Assembly: GCF_019049855.1 (NCBI RefSeq)
Contig: NZ_JAHLSY010000005.1
Location: 1 to 64,000 of the forward strand
DNA: 64,000 nucleotides
Source: Hydrogenophilus thiooxidans
Lineage (GTDB): Bacteria; Pseudomonadota; Gammaproteobacteria; Burkholderiales; Rhodocyclaceae
Direction of reading: 5' to 3'
Shown here: piece by piece, positions 9,437 to 19,261 of the stretch
Numbering within the stretch: the stretch's first letter is position 1
Layout of the letters: each line of letters begins with the position of its first letter
Notes under the pieces: model-generated
Database searches by the model: none
The model's input: only the letters and a program-made list of their open reading frames with translations
What the model was told of the DNA's origin: nothing
Translations under genes and position numbers: made by a program

Positions 9437-10759
9437 GTGGCGACGATGACCGCCCCTGGCTTCGCGCTCGGTAAATTCGCCGACTTGAAACGGCGTTTGT
9501 GGTTTCTCGTCGGCGCGTTGATCGTCTACCGGATTGGCGCGCACATCCCCGTCCCGGGGATCGACCCAGTGCAGCTTGCGAAGCTCTTCGAAACACAACA
9601 AGGCGGGATCTTGGGCGTGCTCAACCTTTTTTCAGGTGGGGCGCTTTCGCGATTCACGATCTTTGCTCTCGGTGTGATGCCGTACATTTCGGCGTCGATC
9701 GTGATGCAGTTGATGACTTATGCCTTCCCGCCCCTTGAGCAACTGCGCAAAGAGGGGGAAGCCGGGCGGCGCAAAATCGCGCAATACACGCGATACGGTA
9801 CCGTCGCTTTGGCCTTCGTTCAGTCGCTGGGAATCGCGGTGGCGTTGGAGAACCAGCCCGGATTGGTCTTGGATCCCGGGTTTATCTTCCGGATGACGAC
9901 GGTGGTCACCCTCGTCACCGGGACGATGTTTCTGATGTGGCTCGGTGAGCAAATCACGGAGCGCGGGATCGGTAACGGAATCTCGTTGCTTATATTTTCT
10001 GGGATCGTCGCTGGGTTGCCGCGCGCGCTCGCAGGTACGTTCGAACTCGTTTCCACTGGGTCGCTGCATCCCTTGGCTGCGCTACTCATCGTGTTCCTTG
10101 TGGTTGGCGTCACTGCGTTCGTGGTCTTCGTCGAGAAAGCGCTGCGCAAGATCCCCATTACCTACGCCAAGCGGCAAGTGGGCAATCGTCTCTATGGCGG
10201 CCAGAGCTCGCACCTGCCGTTGAAGCTCAACATGGCTGGGGTGATTCCGCCGATCTTTGCATCGTCGATCATCCTCTTCCCTGCGACTGCGGCGCAATGG
10301 TTCGGCGCATCAGAATCTCTCGAATGGCTGCGCAATATGGCCGCGGCGCTTTCGCCAGGGCAACCGATCTATATCTTGCTCTATGCGCTCGCGATCATTT
10401 TCTTTGCTTTCTTCTATACCGCGTTGGTCTTCAACGCGAAAGAGACTGCGGAAAACCTCAAGAAAAGCGGCGCGTTCGTTCCTGGGATTCGCCCCGGTGA
10501 TCAGACCGCACGGTATCTCGATCGGGTACTGACGCGATTGACGCTGGCTGGTGCGCTTTACGTGACATTGGTCTGTCTGATCCCTGAGTTCCTCATTTTG
10601 GAGTGGAACGTTCCCTTCTATTTCGGTGGCACGTCGCTCCTGATCATCGTCGTCGTGACGATGGATCTGATGAATCAGGTGCAATCGCACATCATGTCTC
10701 ATCAGTACGAGAGCCTCCTGAAAAAAGCGAACTTGCGCAGCGGTCGGACGAGGGGTTGA
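9437..10759 (+). CDS. secY: Protein translocase subunit SecY
   Basis: SecY is the channel subunit of the SecYEG inner-membrane translocon. From the GTG after ACGGAG the product has 440 residues, the usual length, with about ten hydrophobic segments and the conserved cytoplasmic loop with [21 protein letters not shown]. It starts seven bases after the rplO stop. An ATG three codons downstream is an alternative, but the GTG has the better ribosome binding site and matches family N termini. Confidence 0.96.
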   Translation: MATMTAPGFALGKFADLKRRLWFLVGALIVYRIGAHIPVPGIDPVQLAKLFETQQGGILGVLNLFSGGALSRFTIFALGVMPYISASIVMQLMTYAFPPLEQLRKEGEAGRRKIAQYTRYGTVALAFVQSLGIAVALENQPGLVLDPGFIFRMTTVVTLVTGTMFLMWLGEQITERGIGNGISLLIFSGIVAGLPRALAGTFELVSTGSLHPLAALLIVFLVVGVTAFVVFVEKALRKIPITYAKRQVGNRLYGGQSSHLPLKLNMAGVIPPIFASSIILFPATAAQWFGASESLEWLRNMAAALSPGQPIYILLYALAIIFFAFFYTALVFNAKETAENLKKSGAFVPGIRPGDQTARYLDRVLTRLTLAGALYVTLVCLIPEFLILEWNVPFYFGGTSLLIIVVVTMDLMNQVQSHIMSHQYESLLKKANLRSGRTRG

Positions 10760-10763
10760 CGCG

Positions 10764-10982
10764 ATGGCCAAAGAAGATGTGATCGAGATGCAGGGAGAAG
10801 TGATCGAGAATCTGCCGAACACGACGTTTCGGGTTCGGTTGGAGAACGGTCACGAAATTTTGGGTTATATCTCCGGCAAGATGCGGATGAACTATATCCG
10901 GATTTTGCCCGGGGACAAGGTGACGGTGCAATTGACGCCCTACGATCTCACGCGCGGGCGGATCGTCTTTCGCAGCAAATAA
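10764..10982 (+). CDS. infA: Translation initiation factor IF-1
   Basis: IF-1 occupies the ribosomal A site during initiation. The 72-residue product is an OB-fold protein with the family sequence [19 protein letters not shown] and [18 protein letters not shown]. Its position between secY and rpmJ is typical of betaproteobacteria, where infA lies inside the spc operon. Confidence 0.97.
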   Translation: MAKEDVIEMQGEVIENLPNTTFRVRLENGHEILGYISGKMRMNYIRILPGDKVTVQLTPYDLTRGRIVFRSK

Positions 10983-10997
10983 TTTTGGAGAGAAACG

Positions 10998-11111
10998 ATG
11001 CGAGTACAGCCTTCTGTCAAGCGGATCTGTCGCCACTGCCGGATCATCCGCCGCCATGGGGTCGTGCGGGTGATCTGTAAAGAGGCACGGCACAAACAGC
11101 GCCAAGGTTGA
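10998..11111 (+). CDS. rpmJ: 50S ribosomal protein L36 (zinc-binding form)
   Basis: This 37-residue protein ([19 protein letters not shown]...) completes the 50S subunit. It carries a zinc ribbon made of Cys11, Cys14, Cys27 and His32, so it is the zinc-dependent C+ form. The start follows TTTTGGAGAGAAACG. The promoter for the next operon begins inside its last two codons. Confidence 0.95.
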   Translation: MRVQPSVKRICRHCRIIRRHGVVRVICKEARHKQRQG

Positions 11112-11136
11112 TCCTGGTGCATCTTTCCGCTAGAAT
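11108..11136 (+). promoter_or_regulatory. Sigma70-type promoter for the alpha operon
   Basis: TTGATC (11108-11113) and TAGAAT (11131-11136) are separated by 17 bases. The -35 hexamer overlaps the rpmJ stop codon. The predicted start lies about 20 bases before the rpsM ATG. Matches are 4/6 and 5/6 to consensus, so this is a fair secondary promoter for rpsM-rpsK-rpsD-rpoA-rplQ. Confidence 0.6.
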
Positions 11137-11164
11137 TGCATGTTTTTCATTGGGGTGAGTGGAT

Positions 11165-11530
11165 ATGGCCCGAATTGCTGGGGTAAACGTACCCAACCAT
11201 AAACACGCCGAGATTGCGCTGACCCACATCTTCGGGATCGGTCGTTCGCGCGCGCGCAAAATTTGCGACGCGGCGGGAGTTTCACGGCAAGCGAAGATCA
11301 AAGATCTCACGGACGCCGAAATCGAGCGCTTGCGCGAAGAGGTGGCTAAGTATAAGGTCGAAGGGGATCTGCGCCGCGAAATCACGATGAACATCAAGCG
11401 GCTGATGGACCTCGGGTGCTACCGTGGGATGCGCCATCGTCGCGGTCTGCCGGTTCGTGGTCAACGGACGCGGACCAATGCCAGGACGCGTAAGGGGCCG
11501 CGCAAGACGATCGCGGGCAAGAAGAAGTAA
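11165..11530 (+). CDS. rpsM: 30S ribosomal protein S13
   Basis: S13 forms bridges between the 30S head and the 50S subunit. The 121-residue product from ATG starts [20 protein letters not shown] and ends with the conserved basic tail [23 protein letters not shown] two codons upstream is in frame but would give a non-family N terminus. It is the first gene of the alpha operon. Confidence 0.97.
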   Translation: MARIAGVNVPNHKHAEIALTHIFGIGRSRARKICDAAGVSRQAKIKDLTDAEIERLREEVAKYKVEGDLRREITMNIKRLMDLGCYRGMRHRRGLPVRGQRTRTNARTRKGPRKTIAGKKK

Positions 11531-11547
11531 TGTGAGGGTCAAGTAGC

Positions 11548-11937
11548 ATGGCGAAGAGTGGAGTCAAGGCGCGTCGTCGCGTCAAAAAGAACGTTTCCGA
11601 CGGGATTGCCCATATTCAGGCAACCTTCAACAATACCATCGTAACCATCACCGACCGGCAAGGGAACGCGCTGGCGTGGGCTTCCGCAGGCTCCTCTGGG
11701 TTCAAGGGGTCGCGCAAGAGCACGCCTTTCGCAGCGCAGGTTGCTGCCGACGCTGCCGGAAAAGCTGCGATGGAGTGTGGTATCAAAAATCTGGAAGTCC
11801 GCGTGCAAGGGCCGGGACCGGGGCGCGAATCGACCATTCGTGCCCTTGCTGCGTTGGGTATCAAAATCACCGGGATCGCCGACGTGACGCCGATTCCGCA
11901 CAATGGATGCCGTCCGCCCAAGAAACGTCGGGTTTGA
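11548..11937 (+). CDS. rpsK: 30S ribosomal protein S11
   Basis: S11 lies on the 30S platform at the mRNA exit. The 129-residue product has the diagnostic stretches [33 protein letters not shown] and [18 protein letters not shown]. Length and operon order (rpsM-rpsK-rpsD) are canonical. Confidence 0.98.
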   Translation: MAKSGVKARRRVKKNVSDGIAHIQATFNNTIVTITDRQGNALAWASAGSSGFKGSRKSTPFAAQVAADAAGKAAMECGIKNLEVRVQGPGPGRESTIRALAALGIKITGIADVTPIPHNGCRPPKKRRV

Positions 11938-11952
11938 TGAGGAGAATGATCA

Positions 11953-12582
11953 GTGGCACGTAATCGTGATCCAAAATGCCGTCAGTGTCGGCGTGAAGGT
12001 GAAAAACTCTTCCTGAAAGGGGAGAAGTGTTTCACCGACAAATGTGCGTTCGAGCGCCGTTCCTATGCGCCTGGTCAACACGGGCAGAACTCGGGGCGTC
12101 GTCTCTCGGGTTACGGTCAGCAGTTGCGCGCGAAGCAAAAAATCCGTCGGATCTATGGCGTACTGGAAAACCAATTCCGGCGGATTTATGCAGAAGCCGA
12201 ACGGCGCAAAGGGCAAACCGGTGAAAACCTGTTGCAACTGCTCGAAGGTCGCCTTGATTCGGTCGCCTACCGCATGGGGTTTGGCGCATCCCGAGCTGAA
12301 GCGCGGCAACTGGTGCGTCACAATGGGGTATTGGTCAACGGCAAACGCGTGAATATCCCCTCCTATCTCGTACGCCCCGGTGACGTGATCGAACTCACCG
12401 AGCGTGCCCGCAAGCAGCTGCGCGTGCAAGCGGCGCTCAAAAGCGCGCAAGAGCGCGGTTTCCCTGAGTGGGTCGAGGTCAACGTCGAGGAAGGCAAAGG
12501 GGTCTTCAAGGCCTATCCGATGCGTGCGGAACTTTCGCCGACGCTCAACGAGCAGGCGGTGGTCGAGCTCTATTCGCGTTAA
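11953..12582 (+). CDS. rpsD: 30S ribosomal protein S4 (zinc-binding form)
   Basis: S4 nucleates 30S assembly and in E. coli represses the alpha operon. The 209-residue product starts at GTG ([20 protein letters not shown]), three bases after GATCA and near AGGAGAATG. The N terminus has four cysteines, CxxC then CFTDKC, which form the zinc site of C+ S4 proteins. The S4 RNA-binding domain follows around residues 95-155 ([20 protein letters not shown]). Confidence 0.97.
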   Translation: MARNRDPKCRQCRREGEKLFLKGEKCFTDKCAFERRSYAPGQHGQNSGRRLSGYGQQLRAKQKIRRIYGVLENQFRRIYAEAERRKGQTGENLLQLLEGRLDSVAYRMGFGASRAEARQLVRHNGVLVNGKRVNIPSYLVRPGDVIELTERARKQLRVQAALKSAQERGFPEWVEVNVEEGKGVFKAYPMRAELSPTLNEQAVVELYSR

Positions 12583-12602
12583 CCTGACGAGAGGACAGCG
12601 CA

Positions 12603-13592
12603 ATGCCGTTTGAATCTTATTTGACCCCGCGTTCGGTTCAGATCGAGATGCTGTCGCCGGTGACGACACGCATCACGTTGGAACCGTTCGAGCGCGGTTT
12701 TGGCCATACGCTGGGAAATGCGCTGCGCCGTGTTCTGCTCTCTTCTCTGCGCGGTTTTGCTCCGACCGAGGTGCGCATCACGGGTGTCCTCCATGAGTAC
12801 AGTGCGCTCGAAGGGGTGCGTGAGGACGTCGTCGATCTGTTGCTCAACCTCAAAGGGGTGGTTTTTTGCCTTCACGACCGGGACGAAGCGATCGTCCGTC
12901 TGGAAGTGGTTGGCCCCGCAGTGGTGAAAGCAGGCGATTTTGCGTTGCCCCATGGCGTTGAGGTGATCAATGAAGAGCATGTGATCGCCCACGTCGAAGA
13001 GGGTGGGCGCCTGGAAATGGAGGTGGTCGTCGAGGCGGGTCGCGGGTACGTACCGGCTAGCAGCCGTGACAGTAAGGTGATCGGTGGGATTGCGCTGGAT
13101 GCTTCCTTTTCGCCGGTACGCCGTGTCGCGTACACGGTGGAGAGTGCCCGTGTCGAGCAGCGCACCGACCTGGATCGCCTGGTTCTCGAGGTCGAAACCA
13201 ATGGTGCAGTCGATGGGGTCGAGTTGGTGCGTCAAGCCGCGAAGGTTCTGATCGAGCAATTCCAGTTCTTCGCCAACCTCGAGGGACAAGAGGAAACGGC
13301 TGCGACGGAAGCGCAAGCGACGATCGATCCGATTTTGCTCCGACCGATCGACGAGCTCGAATTGACCGTGCGTTCTGCCAATTGCCTCAAAGCCGAAAAC
13401 ATCTACTATGTGGGTGACTTGATCCAGAAGACGGAGCAAGAGCTGCTCAAGACGCCCAATTTGGGTCGGAAGTCGCTCAACGAAATCAAATCGGTGCTTG
13501 CGGCGCATGGGCTCTCCTTAGGGATGAAGCTGGACAATTGGCCGCCTGCTGGGCTTGTGCGTGCGGATGCCGACAAACAGAAGGAAGTGTGA
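12603..13592 (+). CDS. rpoA: RNA polymerase alpha subunit
   Basis: Alpha dimerises to start RNA polymerase assembly. The 329-residue product has the N-terminal dimerisation domain (about 1-235, with [16 protein letters not shown]) and the C-terminal DNA- and activator-contacting domain (about 250-320, with [12 protein letters not shown] and [16 protein letters not shown]). The arginine and asparagine used to contact UP elements are present. It lies in the usual place between rpsD and rplQ. Confidence 0.98.
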   Translation: MPFESYLTPRSVQIEMLSPVTTRITLEPFERGFGHTLGNALRRVLLSSLRGFAPTEVRITGVLHEYSALEGVREDVVDLLLNLKGVVFCLHDRDEAIVRLEVVGPAVVKAGDFALPHGVEVINEEHVIAHVEEGGRLEMEVVVEAGRGYVPASSRDSKVIGGIALDASFSPVRRVAYTVESARVEQRTDLDRLVLEVETNGAVDGVELVRQAAKVLIEQFQFFANLEGQEETAATEAQATIDPILLRPIDELELTVRSANCLKAENIYYVGDLIQKTEQELLKTPNLGRKSLNEIKSVLAAHGLSLGMKLDNWPPAGLVRADADKQKEV

Positions 13593-13594
13593 TC

Positions 13595-13990
13595 ATGCGA
13601 CACAAAAAGGGTTATCGTAAACTCAACCGAACTTCGAGTCACCGTCAGGCGCTGTTGCGTAACCTCGCCAGCGCATTGATCCGCGAAGAGCAGATCGTCA
13701 CGACGTTGCCGAAAGCCAAAGAGTTGCGTCGCTACGTCGAGCCGCTCATCACGCTCGCGAAGAAACCCACGGTGGCGAATCGTCGTCTTGCCTTTGCGCG
13801 GCTTCGTGACCGCGCTGCGGTCGTCAAGCTCTTCGACGATTTGGGCCAGCGCTCCTTGAACCGGCCGGGCGGATATACGCGCGTACTGAAGTTCGGTTAC
13901 CGCGACGGCGACAACGCGCCGATGGCGATCATCGAACTCGTTGATCGTCAAACGGCAACCGAAAGCGGCGAGGCAACCGCCGCGCAATAA
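13595..13990 (+). CDS. rplQ: 50S ribosomal protein L17
   Basis: L17 lies near the tunnel exit. The 131-residue product starts [20 protein letters not shown] and has [20 protein letters not shown] and [10 protein letters not shown], all typical. An in-frame extension into rpoA is not supported because the ATG two bases after the rpoA stop gives the exact family N terminus. It ends the alpha operon before a strong terminator. Confidence 0.97.
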   Translation: MRHKKGYRKLNRTSSHRQALLRNLASALIREEQIVTTLPKAKELRRYVEPLITLAKKPTVANRRLAFARLRDRAAVVKLFDDLGQRSLNRPGGYTRVLKFGYRDGDNAPMAIIELVDRQTATESGEATAAQ

Positions 13991-14018
13991 GCGCCGATGC
14001 GTCGCTTGGGCGATCGTG

Positions 14019-14056
14019 AAAGAGCCGGTAGCCTGTGCCACCGGCTCTTTTCTTTT
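14019..14056 (+). terminator. Rho-independent terminator of the alpha operon
   Basis: AAAGAGCCGGT and ACCGGCTCTTT form a perfect 11-bp stem around a 10-base loop, followed by TTCTTTTG. It starts about 30 bases after rplQ and closes the ribosomal gene block. Confidence 0.85.
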
Positions 14057-14081
14057 GCCGTCACAAGAGAGGGGGTTAGCG

Positions 14082-14876
14082 ATGAAAGTCGGTTTGGCGT
14101 TGGGATCGGGTTCCGCACGGGGATGGGCCCATTTTGGGGTCATCCGCGAATTGCGCGCGTTGGGTGTGTCGATCGATATCGTCTGCGGAACGTCGGTGGG
14201 TGCGCTGGTCGGCGCTGCGCTCGCTTCCGGAAACGAAGAAGCGATGGCGGAATGGGTGGCGCGCCTGGGTTGGACCGATGTCGTCGCGCTGATGGATGTG
14301 TCGTTGCGCGGCGGTGCGTTGCAGGGCGACAAGGTGGTCGAGTATTGTGCGGAACACTTTTTCGCCGACCGTTTCGAGGCGCTCCAACTGCCGTTTGCCT
14401 GCGTTGCGACCGAATTGAGTAGCGGGCGTGAGGTCTGGTTGCGCGAAGGGCTGCTCGCGCCGGCGTTGCGCGCGTCGATCGCGTTGCCGGGAATGTTTCA
14501 GCCGCAACGCTTGGGGGGTCATTGGTTGGTCGATGGCGGATTGGTGAACCCGGTGCCAGTCTCGCTCTGTCGCGCGCTTGGCGCGGACGTGGTGATCGCG
14601 GTCGAGCTCGGAGCGGGGAGAGCGACGCGCCACATGCGCAAAGCCGCAGAAGAGATCCCCACGCTGGGTGCTGTGTTGGCCACATCGATCAATATCATGC
14701 AGACGCGGATTGCGCGGGCGCGCTTGGCGGGTGACCCCCCCGACGTCCTCATTCAGCCGCGGTTGACCGAATTTTCGATTCTCGACTTCCATCGCGGCAA
14801 AGAGGCGATCGAAGAGGGAGTCGCAGCTACCCGCCGAGTCCGGGCGCAAATCGAGGCGGTGCTCGATGGTTTCTGA
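14082..14876 (+). CDS. Patatin-like phospholipase, RssA family
   Basis: The 264-residue product is a patatin-fold serine hydrolase. It has the oxyanion-hole motif [12 protein letters not shown] near the N terminus, the nucleophile elbow GTSVG (Ser38) and the catalytic DGG in [11 protein letters not shown]. These proteins are cytoplasmic or membrane-associated lipid acyl hydrolases; the RssA substrate is not known. The start follows GAGGGGGTTAGCG. The last 11 bases overlap the next gene, which suggests co-transcription with the FAD-linked dehydrogenase. Confidence 0.85.
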   Translation: MKVGLALGSGSARGWAHFGVIRELRALGVSIDIVCGTSVGALVGAALASGNEEAMAEWVARLGWTDVVALMDVSLRGGALQGDKVVEYCAEHFFADRFEALQLPFACVATELSSGREVWLREGLLAPALRASIALPGMFQPQRLGGHWLVDGGLVNPVPVSLCRALGADVVIAVELGAGRATRHMRKAAEEIPTLGAVLATSINIMQTRIARARLAGDPPDVLIQPRLTEFSILDFHRGKEAIEEGVAATRRVRAQIEAVLDGF

Positions 14877-16305
14877 ACAGAAAAAGGAGCTCGTCGCCGC
14901 GCTGCAGGCAGAACTGCCTGAGGGTCGTGTGGTGGCGCCGGACGAACAGTCTGCGCTTCTGACCGATTGGCGCGGCCGCTATCAGGGTGACGCGATCGCG
15001 GTCGTTTTTCCACGCACGACTGCTGAAGTGGCTGCTGTGGTCGCCTGGTGTCGTGCGCATCAGGTAACGATCACGCCACAAGGGGGTAACACCGGTTTGT
15101 GTGGCGGCGCAACTCCTTTGGGTGGGGAGCGGCCGCGGCTACTCCTCAATCTTCAGCGTCTCGACCGCATCCGTTCGCTCGACCCGTTGGGCGGTTTTCT
15201 GGTCGCAGAAGCCGGCGTGACCGTTGCTGCGCTGCAGGCAGCGGCTGCCGAAGCGAACCGTCTTTTCGCACTCTCGTTGGCCTCTGAAGGGAGTGCGACG
15301 TTGGGAGGGGTGTTGAGTACCAACGCCGGTGGCGTACATGTGGTGCGGTATGGGACGATGCGCGCGCAAGTCTTGGGCGTGGAGGCCGTGTTGGCGGATG
15401 GTTCGGTGGTGGCGAACCTCTCGGGGCTGCGCAAGGACAATACGGGATACGATTGGCGGGATCTGTTGATCGGCGCAGAAGGAACGCTCGGGATCATCAC
15501 TGCGGCCGCGGTGCGACTCTTCCCGCGGCCGCGGTGGCAGCAAACGGTTTGGGTGGCGCTTGCCGATCTCGACGCAGCTGCGGCACTCTTCGTCGCGTTG
15601 CACGAGACCTTTGGGGACAAGTTGACCGCGTTCGAATTGATGGGGCGGACGGTGTTCGAATTGGTGCTGCGCCATATCCCTGAGGCGCGTGCGCCGTGGC
15701 AAGGGGCGGAGCTGCCGGAGTGGGCGGCGCTCGTCGAGTTGAGCGATACGGCACCTGCGGCGGGGCTCGAAGCGCTCACCGAATCGTTTTGGGGAGAAGC
15801 GTTTGAAAAAGGGTGGGTGTGGGACGTGGCGGTCGCGCTGAGCGAAGCGCAGCGGCTGCGCTTCTGGCAGTTGCGCGAGTCGGCTTCGGAAGCGCAGCAG
15901 CGTGAAGGGGTGAGCATCAAGCACGACATCGCGTTGCCGCTTGCGCAGATCGTGCCGTTCATTCGCGCGGGTGAAGCCCATTTGCCTGCCCGTTTTCCCG
16001 GCGTGCGCATCGCCTGCTTTGGCCATTTCGGCGACGGCAATCTCCATTACAATTGCTTTTTGCCGTCTGGGTTGGATCGTGCGGACCGTGCGGCCGCCGC
16101 AGCGGAGGTGACGCGCTGGATTCACGATGAGGTGGTGCGTCGTGGCGGCTCATTCTCTGCCGAACATGGCATCGGTTTGCTCAAGGTCGAAGCGATGGCA
16201 CGGTACAAGTCGGATGCCGAATTGGCGTTGATGCGGCGCATCAAAGCGGCGCTCGATCCCGACGGCCTGTTCAACCCGGGAAAAGTGCTTCCCAAAGTCG
16301 GGTAA
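14866..16305 (+). CDS. FAD-linked D-2-hydroxyacid dehydrogenase (GlcD/D2HGDH family)
   Basis: The 479-residue flavoprotein has a PCMH-type FAD-binding domain (about 35-215, with TPQGGNTGLCGGATP and GSATLGGVLSTNAGG) and a FAD-linked oxidase C-terminal domain with HFGDGNLHYN and the final SAEHGIGLLK. These are the metal- and substrate-binding motifs of D-lactate, D-2-hydroxyglutarate and glycolate dehydrogenases. The substrate cannot be fixed from sequence; D-2-hydroxyglutarate (a serine-biosynthesis by-product) or D-lactate are the best guesses. No glcE or glcF partner is adjacent, which argues against a glycolate oxidase complex. Confidence 0.85.
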   Translation: MVSEQKKELVAALQAELPEGRVVAPDEQSALLTDWRGRYQGDAIAVVFPRTTAEVAAVVAWCRAHQVTITPQGGNTGLCGGATPLGGERPRLLLNLQRLDRIRSLDPLGGFLVAEAGVTVAALQAAAAEANRLFALSLASEGSATLGGVLSTNAGGVHVVRYGTMRAQVLGVEAVLADGSVVANLSGLRKDNTGYDWRDLLIGAEGTLGIITAAAVRLFPRPRWQQTVWVALADLDAAAALFVALHETFGDKLTAFELMGRTVFELVLRHIPEARAPWQGAELPEWAALVELSDTAPAAGLEALTESFWGEAFEKGWVWDVAVALSEAQRLRFWQLRESASEAQQREGVSIKHDIALPLAQIVPFIRAGEAHLPARFPGVRIACFGHFGDGNLHYNCFLPSGLDRADRAAAAAEVTRWIHDEVVRRGGSFSAEHGIGLLKVEAMARYKSDAELALMRRIKAALDPDGLFNPGKVLPKVG

Positions 16306-16314
16306 GGAGAAAAG

Positions 16315-17286
16315 ATGGCTGGTACTCTGCCGTTCTTGACCCCGGTGCGCGAGGCGTTTCGTGCGCTCGATGAGACGATCCGTCAGCAACTCCACTCTGA
16401 TGTAGCGTTGGTGCGTACGATCGCCGATTATCTGATCGCCGCCGGCGGCAAACGGTTGCGGCCAGCGGTTCATCTCTTGGCTGCGGGGGCGTGCGGATAC
16501 GAAGGGCAGGATCGGGTCACGTTGGCCGCGGTGATCGAGTTCATCCATTCGGCGACGCTTTTGCACGACGACGTCGTCGATGAGTCCGATTTGCGCCGCG
16601 GAAAGCGGACCGCAAACGCGGTGTTTGGTAATGCCGCGTCGGTATTGGTGGGGGATTTTCTCTACTCGCGCTCGTTTGAGTTGATGGTTTCCGTTGGGCG
16701 GATGCGGGTGATGGAGATTTTGGCGAAGACCACCAATGCGATCGCCGAAGGGGAGGTGCTGCAGTTGATGAACTGCGGCAATCCCGAGGTGACTTGGGAC
16801 GATTACTTCCGTGTGATCGACTACAAGACGGCGAAACTCTTCGAAGCGTCGGCGCAGCTCGGCGCGGTGGTCGCCGATGCCCCGCCTACGGTGGAATCGG
16901 CCTTGGCGACTTACGGCCGTCATTTGGGGATCGCGTTCCAGATCGCGGACGACGTGCTCGATTACACCGCGGACGAAGCGCAATTGGGGAAACACTTGGG
17001 CGACGATTTGGCCGAAGGGAAGCCCACTTACCCATTGCTCTACGTGCTCGAACAGGGGAGTGAAGCGCAAAAAGCGCTCATTCGCGAGGTGATCGAGGCA
17101 GGCGCGCGGGAGCGACTCGATGCGGTGGTGGCCGCGGTAGAGGCGTGCGGGGCGATCGCGGCCAGTTACGACGCAGCACGTTGCCATGCCGAAACGGCCA
17201 AAACGGCGTTGGCAGCGCTCCCCTCTTCCCCTTGCCGGGAAAGTTTGCTACAATTAGCAGACTTCGCCGTTGAGCGAACGTTTTAG
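16315..17286 (+). CDS. ispB: Octaprenyl-type polyprenyl diphosphate synthase
   Basis: This 323-residue trans-prenyltransferase condenses isopentenyl diphosphate units to build the quinone side chain. The two aspartate-rich motifs are DDVVD (85-89) and DDVLD (212-216), with GGKRLRP near residue 45. Chain length (octaprenyl for ubiquinone-8) is inferred from the family and lineage. AAGGAGAAAAG precedes the ATG. A tRNA-Pro gene follows after five bases. Confidence 0.92.
   Translation: MAGTLPFLTPVREAFRALDETIRQQLHSDVALVRTIADYLIAAGGKRLRPAVHLLAAGACGYEGQDRVTLAAVIEFIHSATLLHDDVVDESDLRRGKRTANAVFGNAASVLVGDFLYSRSFELMVSVGRMRVMEILAKTTNAIAEGEVLQLMNCGNPEVTWDDYFRVIDYKTAKLFEASAQLGAVVADAPPTVESALATYGRHLGIAFQIADDVLDYTADEAQLGKHLGDDLAEGKPTYPLLYVLEQGSEAQKALIREVIEAGARERLDAVVAAVEACGAIAASYDAARCHAETAKTALAALPSSPCRESLLQLADFAVERTF
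17226..17254 (+). promoter_or_regulatory. Possible promoter for tRNA-Pro
   Basis: TACAAT (17249-17254) is a good -10 and lies about 37 bases before the tRNA. TTCCCC (17226-17231) sits 17 bases upstream but is a poor -35 (3/6). Both are inside the ispB 3' end. The tRNA could also come from ispB read-through. Confidence 0.4.
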
Positions 17287-17291
17287 CGAAT

Positions 17292-17368
17292 CGGGGAATA
17301 GCTCAGCCTGGTAGAGCACTGCGTTCGGGACGCAGGGGTCGGAGGTTCGAATCCTCTTTCCCCGACCA
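17292..17368 (+). tRNA. tRNA-Pro (anticodon CGG)
   Basis: The 77-base cloverleaf has acceptor arms CGGGGAA and TTCCCCG, a D loop with AGCTCAGCCTGGTAGAGC, anticodon arm CTGCG-TTCGGGA-CGCAG with CGG at 17326-17328, and the GGTTCGAATCC T arm. A discriminator A and an encoded CCA end the gene. It reads CCG. Confidence 0.97.
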
Positions 17369-17385
17369 ATCGAAATCGACGTAAC

Positions 17386-17417
17386 AAAAAACCCACCGGA
17401 TTCTCGGTGGGTTTTTT
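17386..17417. terminator. Bidirectional terminator between tRNA-Pro and efp
   Basis: AAAAAACCCACCG and CGGTGGGTTTTTT form a 13-bp inverted repeat around GATTCT. Read on plus it ends in a T run after tRNA-Pro; read on minus it ends in a T run after efp. It therefore serves both converging transcripts. Confidence 0.9.
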
Positions 17418-17473
17418 GTTGGGTTTTGAGTCTTCTGCCGTCGCGGGCCGCGCACGGCCAGCGACGAGACCTT

Positions 17474-18034
17474 TTACGAAACTCGGCGCTTGTATTCGAA
17501 CGTGTTGGTGTCGATTTCGATCTTGTCGCCGATCTCGACGAACGCCGGGACCTGGATTTCGAAACCGGTCGGTTTGATGCGCGCCGGTTTCATCACTTTA
17601 CCGGAAGTGTCGCCGCGCACCGCTGGTTCGGTGTATTCCACTTCCCGAACGACCGAGGCGGGGAGTTCGACGCCGATGGGCTTACCTTGGAAGAAAACCA
17701 GCTCGGCGGTCATGCCGTCTTCGAGGAACGGCAAGACGTTCTCCATGTTCTCTTTTTCCACTTCGTATTGGTTGAACTCTTCGTCCATGAAGACGTACAT
17801 CGGATCGGCAAAGTAGCTGTAGGTGCACGCTTTGCGCTCGAGAATGACCGTTTCGAACTTCTCGTCAGCCTTATAGACGGTTTCGGAGACGTTGCCGGTG
17901 AAGAGGTTTTTGAGCTTGAGCTTCATCACCGCCGCGTTGCGTCCCGACTTGTTGTATTCGCCTTTGAGCACGATATAGGGCTCATCCTTGATCAGGATGA
18001 CGTTGCCGTTACGCAGTTCTTGCGCTTGTTTCAT
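17474..18034 (-). CDS. efp: Elongation factor P (arginine-32 type)
   Basis: EF-P rescues ribosomes stalled at polyproline. The 186-residue product from the second of two adjacent ATGs begins [19 protein letters not shown] and has three OB-like domains. The modification loop reads KSGRNA with arginine at position 32 instead of the lysine used by PoxA/EpmA, matching the rhamnosylated EF-P class. EarP, the enzyme for this modification, is encoded immediately upstream in the same direction. The ribosome binding region is AAGAGGCGAGAT. Confidence 0.96.
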   Translation of the reverse strand: MKQAQELRNGNVILIKDEPYIVLKGEYNKSGRNAAVMKLKLKNLFTGNVSETVYKADEKFETVILERKACTYSYFADPMYVFMDEEFNQYEVEKENMENVLPFLEDGMTAELVFFQGKPIGVELPASVVREVEYTEPAVRGDTSGKVMKPARIKPTGFEIQVPAFVEIGDKIEIDTNTFEYKRRVS

Positions 18035-18075
18035 CATAGGGATCTCGCCTCTTTCCAAGCAAAAACAAAACGCTA

Positions 18076-19209
18076 TTATCGCACGATCGGCAAACTCATT
18101 CCAAGCACGGTTTGCCCGAGTTCGGGTAACAGAAGTAGCGTTTCGCGCCATGCGGCTGCGTGGTGCGCCCAGGCCTCCCATTCGACGAAGGCTTGACGCC
18201 AATAGGGGGCGTCGGTGATCCGCGTTTCGGTATCGGCCAGGGGCCAGTGGCCGCCAAAGCGGGTGCGGAATGCTTCGGCGAAGTGTACGTGGGCGCCGTC
18301 TGCGCGCCGGTAGGGACTCCAGACGAACGGCCGTGCGGCCCATTGCGCGCGTACGAACGAGTCTTCGCCGCGGACCCAGTTGAGGTGGCTTAGCGCCAAG
18401 AGTCGATCGTAGTCGTCTGGCGGGAGAAAGGGGATCGGTTGCCAGACGTGTGGGGTACCCAGCCAGGCTTGCGGTGATTCGTCGAGCTCGATTCCGGCGG
18501 CGGCAAGCGCCTGCCGCGGCGCGCCAGGCGGAACGAAGAGAAGGGTGGGGGTTGGGTCCTCAGCAAGTGCCGCCAGGAGCCCCGAGAGCGGCGCATCGGC
18601 GTAACAAAAGAGTGAGATGCGGCGATAGCGCGTTGCGGGAAGTGGGGTAAGGCGTGTGAAAAAAGCGCGTGCCTCGGCGTCTGGAGATTCGGCAAAGCGG
18701 GTCAAGAGATCGGGTTCGCGCAAAAGCCCTCCGCATCTCGGTTCGAATCCGGGAATGCACCATTGGGCGTCGAGCGGCAGTCTCGGGTGGGGACTGCTGA
18801 GCCCGTGGACGCTGCCAGCCCAGGGCTCGGTAACCAGATGGTCGAGGACGATCCATCGTGGGGGGTGCGGGCGGCGTGCTGCGAATGCCGCTAGCCACGG
18901 GTCGCTGAATCCGCACGCAAACGCTTCGATCACCGCGTCGACTTGGGACACCTGGTCGCGATCTTCTGCCGTTGGCGCCGAACGGTGCCAACGGCGCACG
19001 GTGAGCGTGGGCAGGGAGGATGTCCGCGCTACGAACGATTGCGCCGCGTGCCAATCGTCAACCCACCAGACGACTGCGTGTTCCGCTTGGGCCAAAACGC
19101 GCGCCAGGCGCCAGGTGACGCCGATGTCGCCCCAGTTGTCGATGCGGGCGCAAAAAATCGCGATTTTCGTTCCGGAAATCAAAAGGGTGTCGATCGGTTG
19201 TGCCGGCAC
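18076..19209 (-). CDS. earP: EF-P arginine rhamnosyltransferase EarP
   Basis: EarP transfers rhamnose from dTDP-rhamnose to Arg32 of EF-P. The 377-residue product has the N-terminal signature [19 protein letters not shown], which holds the two catalytic-site aspartates (Asp24 and Asp28 here), and the nucleotide-sugar binding stretch [21 protein letters not shown] near the C terminus. It is transcribed with efp, 41 bases upstream of the EF-P start. The product may start slightly further in, since the first 15 residues are not conserved in the family. Confidence 0.93.
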   Translation of the reverse strand: MPAQPIDTLLISGTKIAIFCARIDNWGDIGVTWRLARVLAQAEHAVVWWVDDWHAAQSFVARTSSLPTLTVRRWHRSAPTAEDRDQVSQVDAVIEAFACGFSDPWLAAFAARRPHPPRWIVLDHLVTEPWAGSVHGLSSPHPRLPLDAQWCIPGFEPRCGGLLREPDLLTRFAESPDAEARAFFTRLTPLPATRYRRISLFCYADAPLSGLLAALAEDPTPTLLFVPPGAPRQALAAAGIELDESPQAWLGTPHVWQPIPFLPPDDYDRLLALSHLNWVRGEDSFVRAQWAARPFVWSPYRRADGAHVHFAEAFRTRFGGHWPLADTETRITDAPYWRQAFVEWEAWAHHAAAWRETLLLLPELGQTVLGMSLPIVR

Positions 19210-19261
19210 GGAATGCGTGTATTATAGAAAGCTTGGGTGCAACAGAGCAGGAGTGGTTTCA

